The notes below the pieces were generated by a model that worked only from the letters and a program-made list of their open reading frames with translations, was not told the DNA's origin and did no database searches. The translations under genes were made by a program, and so were the position numbers. 64,000 nucleotides of DNA from Dreissena polymorpha (taxonomy: Eukaryota > Mollusca > Bivalvia > Myida > Dreissenidae): NCBI RefSeq assembly GCF_020536995.1, contig NC_068358.1:3359043-3423042 (forward strand). Direction: 5' to 3'. Of this stretch, positions 24,701-31,639 are shown in pieces; position 1 is the stretch's first letter; every line of letters begins with the position of its first letter.

Positions 24701-25585
24701 CCTATGGTAGAAAGAAATGTCCAACACGAGGCTATTCTATCAGAAACTATTGCAGGCGACAATATTTCGGAAGATTTTTACGAGAAGACAAATAATATTA
24801 AAGTTGTTGCGGAGGCGGAATTTGGAAGTCGCATTTCCATTCATGATGATAATAAGGAAACTTGTCTTAAATACAACGGTATGATCGCTATAGCTGACGA
24901 CACACAGCCAAATAAACACGAATTTGGGAAAACCGAGGAAATAACCGTTAGTCACACCAATATTATTAATAAAGATGACGATTCTGACATGGAAATGGTT
25001 AGAGAGTTTTGCAATAGCAGCCCCACTGACGAACCATCAGCTACCACTCCAGTAAATGGTCAAAACTCTGCCTTAAAGAAAATCAATCGGTCCGTCTCGT
25101 TTATGGAAAAACGGATTCGACCAGTAACGCCCAACAGAACTATTTCCGAGGCAAGCAACAGACCAATATCTCGAAATGAAAGCCGCGCGAGCGCAAGAAG
25201 GTTAAACTCTAGCAACTTAGGAGGAAGAGTAGCATTTACGGGAACCAAGTCGACAGGCATCGATACTAAAACAGCATCTTTGTCGACAAAATCAATACTG
25301 GTGAAGCGACCACAATCAGCGGTGTCAGAGATCTGGAGAATTTCAGACGTAGCAGTCCCGAAACCGTATACTAAGGAGGAACTTAAAAGTTATCTTGAGG
25401 ACAGGGAAAGTCTCAGCATTTGCAGCACCCCTGAGCCTGAGGATAGTCTGGCAGGGGATGGCATTGAGCCTGTAGAGTGGCCGGACATTGTCCAGTGCTC
25501 CGACATGATTTTGTTTGTCATCTTCTTGGTTATTACTCTTATCGTCACATTGGTTTTCTTTATTATAATGATAGCAGGCTCCTAA
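1463..25585 (+). CDS. CUB(4)-Cys-loop ligand-gated ion channel subunit, 16 exons
   Basis: Exons: 1463-1523, 4912-4981, 6863-6987, 7120-7281, 12443-12527, 13669-13769, 16135-16290, 16749-16863, 17218-17345, 17806-17970, 19469-19610, 19909-20036, 21516-21674, 22087-22280, 22917-23219, 23486-25585. All are bounded by AG acceptors and GT donors, except one GC donor after 22280. They sum to 4194 nt and stay in frame to a TAA stop (1397 aa). Order: signal peptide (1-20), CUB1 (about 22-139), CUB2 (140-253), CUB3 (254-389), CUB4 (390-532), Thr/Pro linker, Cys-loop ligand-binding domain (about 555-757), TM1-3 (about 759-842), cytoplasmic loop (about 843-1370), TM4 (about 1372-1394). The channel half places it in the pentameric nicotinic-type superfamily at the plasma membrane. 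The ligand is unknown. The start is well supported: an in-frame TGA lies at 1454-1456. The splice model is mine and has not been tested against transcripts. Confidence 0.88.
1810..1885 (+). repeat. tRNA-like (SINE) fragment
   Basis: A B-box-like GGTTCAAATCC near 1856 follows a poorly conserved upstream half. Probably the remnant of a tRNA-derived SINE head. Confidence 0.3.
2157..2685 (+). mobile_element. TTAA-MITE with tRNA-like core, copy 1
   Basis: Both ends are TTAA followed by inverted termini (TTAAAGTGATCTTTTCAC on the left, GAAAAGGCCCCCTTTAA on the right). The body matches three other copies in this window (36531, 46960, 54518). A tRNA-like stretch at ~2459-2545 has A-box-like TAGCCGAGATGG and a degraded B-box GGTTCTAGTCC. 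TTAA ends suggest a piggyBac-type transposase in trans. Confidence 0.8.
2949..3112. mobile_element. Foldback repeat
   Basis: Left arm TGGATTGTTGTCGAATAACC and AGAGTATAGATG match in reverse complement the right arm CATCTATACTCC and CGACAACAAACCATGATAG. The centre carries CACGAGTGCGAAGCACGAG. It is a short inverted-repeat element of unassigned family. Confidence 0.65.
3139..3881. mobile_element. hAT-like foldback MITE with 8-bp target duplication
   Basis: Termini CACAGGCGGTTAGCGTG and CACGCTAACCACCTGTG begin inverted arms of about 120 bp. They are flanked by the direct repeat ATTTGGTG (3131-3138 and 3882-3889). An 8-bp duplication points to a hAT-type transposase. Related copies lie at 41767 (arms only) and 42978. 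Confidence 0.8.
3957..4023. promoter_or_regulatory. Cluster of three CRE-like sites in intron 1
   Basis: TGACGTCA at 3957 and 4016 and TGACGTCG at 3983, all within 67 bp and just outside a MITE. This could be an intronic enhancer; function is not shown by sequence. Confidence 0.3.
4398..4492 (-). repeat. tRNA-derived SINE-like sequence
   Basis: On the minus strand, A-box TAGCGCAATCGG (4472-4461) is followed about 50 nt later by B-box GGTTCGATCCC (4416-4406), with a long insert between. The cloverleaf is imperfect, so this is a tRNA pseudogene or SINE head rather than a working tRNA. Confidence 0.5.
4912..7281 (+). CDS. Exons 2-4: CUB domain 1
   Basis: Exons 4912-4981, 6863-6987 and 7120-7281. 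The product begins with SCLSSITGTVV, continues through NDCTWTIVSPAGSQIVLHV and RDRLEIHFGG, and ends CDENFDNQ...FEVMFFIAYTSDT. This is the CUB pattern: a first Cys, then C-x-W before a Pro-Gly turn, a third Cys before an Asp/Leu strand, a fourth Cys, and a final aromatic strand. All four canonical cysteines are present. Exon 2 is only 70 nt and easy to miss, but it supplies the missing N-terminal strands in the right phase (1 in, 2 out). Confidence 0.85.
5751..6034. mobile_element. Short repeat with TATGCCCCCG/CGGGGGCATA ends
   Basis: Terminal inverted motifs TATGCCCCCG and TTCGGGGGCATA, with internal direct repeats around ATTATGAGCATTTGTCGAA and a run of GACGGACAGAC units. The ends resemble those of the repeats at 28838 and 60205. 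Confidence 0.6.
7282..9020. other. Intron 4, unannotated part
   Basis: AT-rich intron DNA. I see no exon, RNA gene or recognisable repeat. The remainder of intron 4 (10274-11377 and 11829-12442) is equally featureless outside the two elements listed. Confidence 0.5.
9029..10265. mobile_element. Non-autonomous hAT-like element with 8-bp target duplication
   Basis: Ends TAGGGATGGCAACGAATAC and TTCGTTGACATCCCTA are inverted. They are followed inwards by ATTCGAATATTCGG-type palindromes and flanked by the perfect direct repeat CTTAATAT (9021-9028 and 10266-10273). No transposase frame. A ~112 bp internal segment with CACCAAGTCGGCT is duplicated in tandem (9733-9957). It lies in intron 4 of the channel gene. 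Confidence 0.85.
11387..11819. mobile_element. Mutator-like MITE with 9-bp target duplication
   Basis: Long inverted termini starting GCTCGATTGGTCATTGTCGG, with nested GTACCCGGGTAC palindromes. Flanked by a perfect 9-bp direct repeat GTCACTACG (11378-11386 and 11820-11828), as expected of Mutator-type insertion. No transposase. Related copy at 56578-57000 and a terminal fragment at 55613. Confidence 0.85.
12443..16290 (+). CDS. Exons 5-7: CUB domain 2
   Basis: Exons 12443-12527, 13669-13769 and 16135-16290. Key segments are NCADRINVTGPGQLMSPNLP, DSCSWTFWAPMGIMFYVSF, SLKIYDG and HYGFLLTYDV. The fold signature is good (SPNLP and C-x-W-x-F), but the cysteines expected as numbers three and four are absent, so only the first disulfide can form. 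The phase pattern 1-2-1-1 is the same as for CUB1. Confidence 0.85.
13770..16134. other. Intron 6, unannotated
   Basis: 2.4 kb of AT-rich intron; no coding or repeat signal recognised. Confidence 0.5.
16749..17970 (+). CDS. Exons 8-10: CUB domain 3
   Basis: Exons 16749-16863, 17218-17345 and 17806-17970. Segments EECNETGIYLNTPN, NMDCIWYITAPENHAVEIEF, YCDYDYLAFYEG, RVCGYKVPKYRYQT and AVGFKLRYYAIDM give a complete CUB with four cysteines. The YCDYDYLAFYEG strand keeps the acidic residue found in calcium-binding CUBs. The end of exon 10 is followed by several decayed copies of itself in the next intron (listed separately). Confidence 0.87.
17413..17490 (-). repeat. tRNA-derived SINE-like sequence in intron 9
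   Basis: Minus strand: A-box TGGCGTAGTGG (17478-17468) and B-box GGTTCGATTAG (17434-17424) with a long variable-arm-like spacer, as in Leu/Ser tRNAs. Too imperfect for a functional tRNA. Confidence 0.45.
17927..18560 (+). repeat. Decaying tandem copies of the end of exon 10
   Basis: The last ~45 nt of exon 10 plus ~55 nt of the following intron recur about every 75-105 nt at roughly 17927, 18036, 18139, 18238, 18328, 18403 and 18500, with increasing divergence. Recurrent landmarks are ATTCAAACTCCGCTACTACG, ATATGGGTAAGA and GCGTGTGTTGATC. The first extra copy keeps a perfect GTAAGA donor; the next has GTTAGA. They are not in the coding model. Confidence 0.8.
19469..21674 (+). CDS. Exons 11-13: CUB domain 4
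   Basis: Exons 19469-19610, 19909-20036 and 21516-21674. Segments PYCREDFKSLDGTYNLQT, NNAEVFWLITVEDPSLYRLV, GCSVDWFALFRGPC and NFYGFRLKYYS. The second canonical cysteine is replaced (AEVFW where CUB3 has MDCIW), while an extra Cys follows the DWFALFRG strand, so disulfide pairing probably differs. It is the membrane-proximal CUB, joined to the channel by a Thr/Pro-containing linker. Intron phases repeat the 1-2-1-1 cassette. Confidence 0.82.
20272..20652. repeat. 47-bp tandem satellite, about 8 copies
   Basis: The unit contains CATTGTGAATCATGCACTAC and CATCAGCATAACTATACG and recurs every 47 bp (anchor at 20301, 20348, 20395, 20442, 20489, 20536, 20583, 20630). Copies are nearly identical, so expansion is recent. 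It lies in intron 12 of the channel gene. Confidence 0.92.
20905..21120. repeat. Diverged copy of a CGTCATGC-type dispersed repeat
   Basis: Contains GCGTCATGCAAATTTGGGTC and GGAGCTACCCTGTCGGCTG. Similar segments occur at 25975-26170 and 40240-40400, with shared GTCATGCGAA and 'gagctaccgtgtccgc' landmarks. Ends are unclear. Confidence 0.45.
21695..21773. repeat. (TA)n microsatellite
   Basis: About 75 bp of pure TA starting ~20 bp after the exon 13 donor. Confidence 0.95.
22087..23219 (+). CDS. Exons 14-15: Cys-loop ligand-binding domain
   Basis: Exons 22087-22280 and 22917-23219. Exon 14 gives the linker (VAEVTTTPAATQGPPVEA), then strands ending INGLDE. Exon 15 continues VEQKLTSTLQLEITWRDVSL, NDIWKPDIAIMNG, CLWRPYQ and the Cys-loop CQVDMTHFPYDRQTC (C-x13-C with the FPYDxQxC core, about residues 681-695). 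These are diagnostic of Neur_chan_LBD. Loop A lacks the tyrosine typical of nicotinic alpha subunits, and no vicinal CC pair appears in loop C (start of exon 16), so this resembles a non-alpha or orphan subunit. Confidence 0.9.
22281..22916 (+). other. GC-AG intron in the ligand-binding domain
   Basis: The donor reads GAG|GCAAGT instead of GAG|GTAAGT. The rest matches the consensus perfectly, as is typical of real GC donors. The acceptor is TTTGCTAG|GTT at 22916. Joining these keeps phase 0 and rebuilds the conserved INGLDEVEQKL stretch, so the reading is solid. Confidence 0.8.
23486..25585 (+). CDS. Exon 16: channel pore, long cytoplasmic loop and TM4
   Basis: One 2.1 kb exon holds everything from loop B (FGTWGSSG) to the C-terminus. 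TM1 is FITFYMTIPTVMLAFLNVF. TM2 begins GEKSGFSMTIFL; the Glu-Lys start and Leu at 9' are cation-channel features, and 2' is Gly. TM3 is in the YSLTMTFFSAIVVMLTVL region. TM4 is MILFVIFLVITLIVTLVFF, two residues from the end region. The M3-M4 loop is about 530 aa, against roughly 100-200 in most nicotinic subunits, and is acidic and Ser/Thr-rich with a long Glu/Asp stretch near 24440-24570. No intron interrupts M1-M4, unlike many receptor genes. Confidence 0.92.
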   Translation, partial: FGTWGSSGTVKTAFGENGLQKHHNFQDNAEWSLVSLGVDNSSTYQAGTVKFHLLIERNSRFITFYMTIPTVMLAFLNVFTFIIPVETGEKSGFSMTIFLSFVVVLIVVNDYMPDNSDNISLYAAYSLTMTFFSAIVVMLTVLQIRAASFVTKRYPISNRTHRFVRKMFAIRNKIFRIKDTPEQEFQEENDLVDTETKTEELEPEEVKDRLKVPMYPQYDYIYMAGENDVLFRKELTASSIQFERNSLVKGRETTITTDRAHSIDVQTQITTRDETRVLNGFVGKSDEENQQKLHDRVKRVRFPNESNVRHVVEAEIYTSNTEHDSDVESDGSHESLESEDLDVTNADESDENADKENDEDYQSALAVSIVKYNQNNQGRSINDDCKQDQPGNIDIKNHQSSRALSPMVERNVQHEAILSETIAGDNISEDFYEKTNNIKVVAEAEFGSRISIHDDNKETCLKYNGMIAIADDTQPNKHEFGKTEEITVSHTNIINKDDDSDMEMVREFCNSSPTDEPSATTPVNGQNSALKKINRSVSFMEKRIRPVTPNRTISEASNRPISRNESRASARRLNSSNLGGRVAFTGTKSTGIDTKTASLSTKSILVKRPQSAVSEIWRISDVAVPKPYTKEELKSYLEDRESLSICSTPEPEDSLAGDGIEPVEWPDIVQCSDMILFVIFLVITLIVTLVFFIIMIAGS

Positions 25586-25800
25586 AAAGTGCGAACATTC
25601 TTTCACTGAGATTTATATAATAACTATTTAATAATCAGGATGCCATTGTTTGGATGTGTATACAGTTTATTCTTTATATTTATGGGATTTAATGAATGTA
25701 ACAATTTAAAACACGTTTGCTCATTTGGAAATGTCGATGTTGGTGAATGAGCTGGTTCTGAAAGCAAGTGAAAGTAAATAATAAATGGACTTACCGTTGA
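25586..25800 (+). other. 3' UTR with candidate poly(A) signal
   Basis: The first AATAAA after the stop codon is at 25780-25785, about 195 nt downstream. It is a reasonable cleavage signal for the channel gene. The actual end needs transcript data; later AT-rich hexamers exist near 26320. Confidence 0.5.
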
Positions 25801-25974
25801 AGGATTGCTTGACGTTATTATGAAACATGTAATATGTTAGACATTAATTTCTTGTTCTGTGTTTGTATTGATGTCGTGCTCAAATTGGATGAGATGGTTT
25901 GTTTAATCTGTGTTATTTATGCATGCAAGCGTATTTGCACGTTCGAAATACCTATTGTGAACTCGTCAATTCTC

Positions 25975-26170
25975 GATTACAGCGTTTACTGTAGTTGACC
26001 CGCGTCATGCGAAAATGGGTTTAACGACATATGCGACAAGCAGTGCTTTTGCGTATTCTGGTATGGAGCTACCGTGTCCGCTAATGAAACCAGAGAATTT
26101 TGCTGGTCTACAGTTGCGCTGAATGCATATAACTTAAGACCCGTTTTCGCAAGACCCGTTCCATTAGTTA
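25975..26170. repeat. CGTCATGC-type dispersed repeat
   Basis: Inverted ends (GCGTCATGCGAAAATGGG and ACCCGTTTTCGC) and a middle sharing GAGCTACCGTGTCCGCTAAT with the copies at 20905 and 40240. Confidence 0.5.
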
Positions 26171-26999
26171 TTACGTAGTATTATTGCGTTATCCATATGG
26201 ACAATTGACGATGGCTAATGACAGTAGCATTTTCCATTTTTACCATTATACTATATTTTCTACATATAGCTCCATCATAAAGTGTGACTAAAATATTTAA
26301 GCATAAGACGTCTTTTTCAATAAAGATATTATATAAATATTGACATTAATGGCTAAACAAAATAATGAAAAGTTTGATTTTCCTAATATATACTGTGCCG
26401 TCCATACTACCTTTTTTAATTGCTCAGTCTTGTTTGCTTTGATATGGACATCCTAAATGATGGAAACATATATGTTTTTATTCCTAGTTTTACTATTATG
26501 TATCTTATAGAATGTTTTGATACAGTCGGGACTTTTGCAGGCCAAAATTTCTATCGCGATAGCCAAAATAACTTTCAATTTTATATTTGAAAAGTCATGA
26601 ACAATCAAGATAAAATTTAAATACTTGTGAGCAAGTTCATTAGAAATCAATTATTTTTATTTTAGAGATTCTGCCTTAATAAATATGTTATTGGTGAAAA
26701 AAGTGATGTTTCATGGTGTTATTCTTTCACATAATTAAGATTAATGTATAAAACAACGTATCAAAAACATTAATAAACTGTAATTATTTCAGTATTGCAT
26801 GAAGCGATGTAAAACAAAAGGTTATTGTGTGTCATTGAAGTGTAACAACAATTATAAAATGATATTGAATTGTATGGGTAGTTATATTTTAATAATAGCG
26901 ATAAACACTACCGTTGTGCATTATTTCTACCAGCAAGTAAACCATAATAGGCTTTATGCTAAAAACATTGCATACGACTTTGAAAATCAATTAATTTAA

Positions 27000-27149
27000 A
27001 CCGAATATAAAACCCAAAGGATAACTGCAACAATTCATTGCGTGGGGTGTGTTAACACTCATGCCTTGTTCTTCCTTATCTCCCTTCTCCATTGGTGGTG
27101 CAGACTCATCTCAAACTGGAGATTCGTATATGACATTACCTCACGGGTG
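27000..27149. other. Flank of the LINE fragment
   Basis: May hold more diverged LINE sequence; nothing definite. The stretch 25800-27000 around it, apart from the repeat at 25975, is AT-rich with no signal. Confidence 0.3.
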
Positions 27150-27931
27150 GCACCAGTAATGAAATTTATGATCTCGACAATAGACAATGAAAGAATGAAA
27201 GGGCAAGAGCATACGGGAAGTCAGCACGGAAAAGTCGAAGATTATGGCGAACAGCAAGATCAGTGCATACATCAACATGAACTGCGAGAAGCTAGAAAAA
27301 GTTGGGATCAACCCTGTCCAAGGATGGTAACACTACCACTGAGGTCCAAATAAGATTTACCATGGTGAACGCAGCGATGGCCAGACTGAGCAGGTTGTGT
27401 ACAATTAGTTTCATCAACTTCCCCAACAAGTACAGGCTCTTCAAGTCGCTCGTAGTCTCCGTCCTACTGAACGCCTGCTAGACCTGGACGCTTCACGCTG
27501 ATACAGAACGCAGGATACTGCAGTTTGAACACAAATGTCTCCGAACACTACTCCATTGCTCCTACAATGAGCACAAGACCAACAGCTACGTTTGGAACAT
27601 TACTGCAACACTTGTTGACCCAGAAGAGCCCCTATAGGAGACCGTCAAACGTCGAAAGCTGGCTTGGCTTGGACACGATTCTCTGTGCAAGACTATTCTT
27701 CAGGGCACGCCAGAGGGAGGTCGCATTCGAAGCCGTAAAAAGAAAAGCTTGATGGACAATGTTAACGAGTGGACATCTCTTCCGATGGCTGAATTTCTCT
27801 CAGTAGCATACAACAGACCTGACAGGAGGAAGGTTTCTGTCTCTCGTCGCCTTTCATTTCGTATCTCATTCCCTCCGCCCCCCCCCCCCCCCTCCAAACG
27901 CTCAGACCGGTCAAGGGAAGGATGATGATGA
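27150..27931 (+). pseudogene. LINE fragment: C-terminal part of reverse transcriptase ORF with 3' tail
   Basis: Pieces in more than one frame read AAMARLSRL, FPNKYRLFKSLVVSVLL, TWTLHADTERRI, FEHKCLRTLL, EHKTN, VKRRKLAWLGH, SLCKTILQGTPEGGR and MDNVNEWTSLP. This is the conserved C-terminal region of a non-LTR retrotransposon ORF2. It has internal stops (for example after LLNAC and after EEPL) and a short deletion after AWLGH. It ends in a poly-C tract and a GATGATGATG tail. Clade not assigned (RTE-like possible). A dead copy. Confidence 0.8.
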
Positions 27932-28837
27932 TGGTGTATTTTCACCTTGTACCAATATAAATCTTAAGCAACGAAATCACCCTCATACAAATGTATTCTT
28001 ATTCACATAACACTGCTATACGCTACACACTTTCAGCTGCTAGCAGTGAGACCAGACCATCAGACTCTCAGGTGAAATCAAATTAGTGCCTCGTAACGTT
28101 TTGTTTGTTCTTTGCTGTAAAAGTTAATTCAAAATACCTGCTTTCTGTTAAAAAACGGGTTTATCTTATTAAGTATTTTAGTCTTTCTACACGAAAGTCA
28201 ACCAATTTTATTTTGATAAAAAATATTTTGTGCTTGTTGCGATGAAATCGGTAGTATGAACTCGATTGTATAGATATACGTGGATGATACTTGTGTCATG
28301 GTTTTTGCCTTTACCAGGAAGATCTTTGAGCTGTACCTACATACTCATAAATACTTAAAGTTCAAGAAGAACTAGGTGTCTGCATAGCTCTCGGATGGTA
28401 AAAGTTTAACTGCCACTGAGGGGGGCGCTCTGATTATCTCTTTAGAAACTACTTGTTCTACCAAGAAAACTGACTTGCGAGTATGCCATTAGCCTTAGTT
28501 TTTTGGTGAAATATAGCTAAAGTAAATTGGTCTTATCAGTGGTGATACAAATCATGTTTGTAAATATTTGTAGATTCATAGGTTAAGAGCAAGAAGTAAA
28601 ACTTGTTTTGTGATGAACAAAGGAAATTCTTTGAAATGATGAGAAATTTAACAATTTTCATTTACTATGAAACACATGTTACTTTTGGAAACAATCATGT
28701 ATAGCCAATAAAATTTGTTTAACTCGTAATCATGTTTTGTCCTTTAGATATTATTGTTTATACTTGTGAGTAGTATCACTACGTTGAATGTTTGTTAAAT
28801 TGTATAGAACACATGCAGATTTGATCCAAAAGCACAC

Positions 28838-29421
28838 ATTGCAATACTGAACAAAGCTACAACAAGCGATGTGTTTGTCAGAAACACAATGCCCCCTATT
28901 GCGCCGCTTTGAAGCTTTATATTTGACTTTTGACCTTGAAGGATGACCTTGACCTTTCACCACTCAAAGTGTACAGCTCCACAAGAAGTAAGTAAGAGAT
29001 TGAATATAGAAATGAATATTTTTTTTGACCTTTGACCTTGAAGGATGACCTTGACCTTGACCTTTCACCACTCAAAATGTGCAGCTCCACGAGATACACA
29101 TGCATGCCAAATATGAAGTTGCTGTGTTCAATATTAAAAAAGTTATAATAAAACTTTAATGAAGATTAAAGTTTTAGGAAAGAAAAATACAGTGATATTT
29201 GACCTTTGACCTTGAAGGATGACCTTGACCTTGACTTTTCACCACTCAAAATGTGCAGCTCTATGAGATACACATGCATGCCAAATATCAAGTTGCTATC
29301 TTCAATATTAAAAAAGTTATCAAACTTTAACCAAGGTTAAAGTTTTGGTGACAGAATGACAGAATGACAGACAGACAGGACATAAACAATATACCCCCGA
29401 TCTATCGATCCGGGGGCATAA
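28838..29421. mobile_element. TGACCTTGA-rich repeat, long copy with three internal units
   Basis: Starts near GTGTTTGTCAGAAACAC, holds three tandem units of TGACCTTTGACCTTGAAGGA plus CACTCAAAATGTGCAGCTC and ACACATGCATGCCAAATAT, then GACAGACAGACAGG, and ends CCCCCGATC...GATCCGGGGGCATA. Shorter copies at 60205 and 63839. Confidence 0.75.
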
Positions 29422-29699
29422 ACAGAGTAACACTTTTAAGGTAACGGGTGATCTTAATTATCCCCGCCATAACCGTTTTGATTCTTATCATGCTATTATA
29501 CATCAATCGAGATTAAATAAAAATAATTTAATTCGTCACTGTGACACAATATTTTAAATGCATTTGCAGGTAATATGAAACATAAATATAAAAAAATACT
29601 ATATTGACAAAATTATTTGTGGTTTTTATTTTATTTCCTATTACCTGCAAATTCATTTAAACTTTTAAAGTATTGTTTCACAATGTAAAATATATTAAT

Positions 29700-30482
29700 T
29701 TTATTTATTATAGATGACTATATTGACAGTGTTCAAGTCCAGCATAAACACGACGAACACAAGAACGTTTCCTGGCGCAGACATCGGCAGTGACCACGAC
29801 TAGTGCTCACCACCATCAAGCTGAACTTAAAGAACAAGCGCATCAGATTAGACTTGGAGAAATTGAAAGACCCAGGGGTAATTCAAGCACAGAAAGGTGA
29901 CAAGCTTGCAGCGCTGAACATCTTAAACAATGACATCGACATCATTAGCAATAATATCAAGGATACCCTACTATTATCGGCTGAAGAAGTGCTTGGCAGA
30001 GAGAGAAGGAATAACAGGCCATGGATGACGACCAAAATCATTGACCTATGTGACAAAAGAAGAGAGCTGAGGCATAAGAACACCAGCATGGACTCTAGGG
30101 CAAAGTACCAGAACGCGAACTGTCAGGTAAGGAGAGTTGAAAGAGGCCAAGGAGGAATGTAATGAGGAACTATGTTTCATCAAAGAGATGACCGCAGGTA
30201 GCAGTAAGAAGGCCTGCAGCACCCTTAAGACCCTAAAGAAGATCAGTCAGCTCAAGGCTGGTGGTATATCAGACGCTGACGGGAATCTCCTTACCGAGAG
30301 TGCCGCAGTCCAAAACAGATGGGTTGAATTCTGCAGTGTCCTCTATAACTATCCCCTCCAACCGGACTCCTGAGTCTCCTTCAGAACGATCCCAGAAGCG
30401 CCCAAATTAAATGGCAGATGTGGAGGAAGCAGTGTGCAGTCTTATGGAATGAAACACTCATGGAGTGTCCAATATCCCGTCA
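29700..30482 (+). pseudogene. LINE fragment: end of endonuclease and start of reverse transcriptase ORF
   Basis: Reads NTRTFPGADIGSDHD, then TTIKLNLKNKRIRLDLEKL, RPWMTTKIIDLCDKRREL, MKEAKEECNEELCFIKEMTA, KKACSTLKTLKKISQLKAGG and DADGNLLTESAAVQNRW. This is the linker between endonuclease and reverse transcriptase in a non-LTR ORF2. A one-base deletion after GSDHD and a further frame change near 30120 break it. It matches a more 5' part of the same kind of element as 27150-27931, but lies downstream of it, so the two are not one colinear copy. Confidence 0.8.
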
Positions 30483-30905
30483 TTGTTTAGTGGTTAAGGA
30501 CGAAGCGCATCATGGTTATAGTCCATGTATACAGTAAAAGGTGATTGTAATACCATATTCTTTTACGCAAATGCAACACATATAACACTGTTAATTTGTA
30601 TGGTACTGTTCATGCCAAGTAGTTATACAAACGGGTGTTGTCATAAAGTACCTGTTTGAATAAGTATGGTTTTACCCAATCTCTTGAATAAACCTATGCG
30701 TTATTCCTGTGGTGGTAATATAATATTGTATAAGCTCGATCGTTTGCAATGTTTAACAATATCGTGTTTTTTTCAAAAACATAAGCAAGATAAGTAACAA
30801 TTTACCGGTCTGGTCTGTTACCTTTTTTTCCGTGGGTTTCATTACATGTTATAATATTCATCATTCCACGTATGTTGCCATATTGTGGTATGATAGAACG
30901 TTATT

Positions 30906-31626
30906 TTTATGCCTCCCTTCGAAGTAGAGGGGGTATATTGTTTTGCACATGTCGGTCGGTCCGTCCGTCCGTCGGTCCGTCGGTCCGTCCATTAGATGGT
31001 TTCCGGATGATACCTCAATAATGCTTAGGCCTAGGATCATGAAACTTCATAGGTATATTAAACATGATTGGCATATGACCCCTATTGATTTTTAGGTCAC
31101 TAGGTCAAAGGTCAAGGTCACAGTGACTCGAAACAGTAAAATGGTTTCCAGATGATAACTCAAGAATGCTTACGCCTAGGATAATGAAACTCCATAGGTA
31201 CATTGATCATGATTGGCAGATGTCTCCTATTGATTTTCAGGTCACTAGGTCAAAGGTCAAGGTCACAGTGACTCGAAACAGTAAAATGGTTTCCAGATAA
31301 TAACTCAAGAATGCTTACGCCTATGATAATGAAACTCCATAGGTACATTGATCATGATTGGCAGATGTCTCCTATTGATTTTCAGGTCACTAGGTCAAAG
31401 GTCAAGGTCACAGTGACTCGAAATATAAAAATGGTTTCCGAATGATAACTCAAGAATGCTAACGCCTAGGATCATGAAATTTCATAGGTACATTGATCAT
31501 GACTGGCAGATGACCCTTATTGTTTTTCAGGTCACTAGGTCAAAGGTCAAGGTCACAGTGACAAAAACGTATTCACACGATGGCTGCCACTACAACTGAC
31601 AGCCTATATGGGGGCATGCATGTTTT
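30906..31626. mobile_element. Repeat with four 146-bp units rich in AGGTCA half-sites
   Basis: Begins TTATGCCTCCCTTCG, followed by a (GGTCGGTCCGTCC)-type tract, then four tandem ~146 bp units (starts near 30995, 31141, 31287, 31431). Each ends in AGGTCACTAGGTCAAAGG and TCAAGGTCACAGTGAC. It ends at ATATGGGGGCATGCATG. I recognise this repeat type from bivalve genomes. Confidence 0.8.
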
Positions 31627-31639
31627 ACAAACAGCCCTT

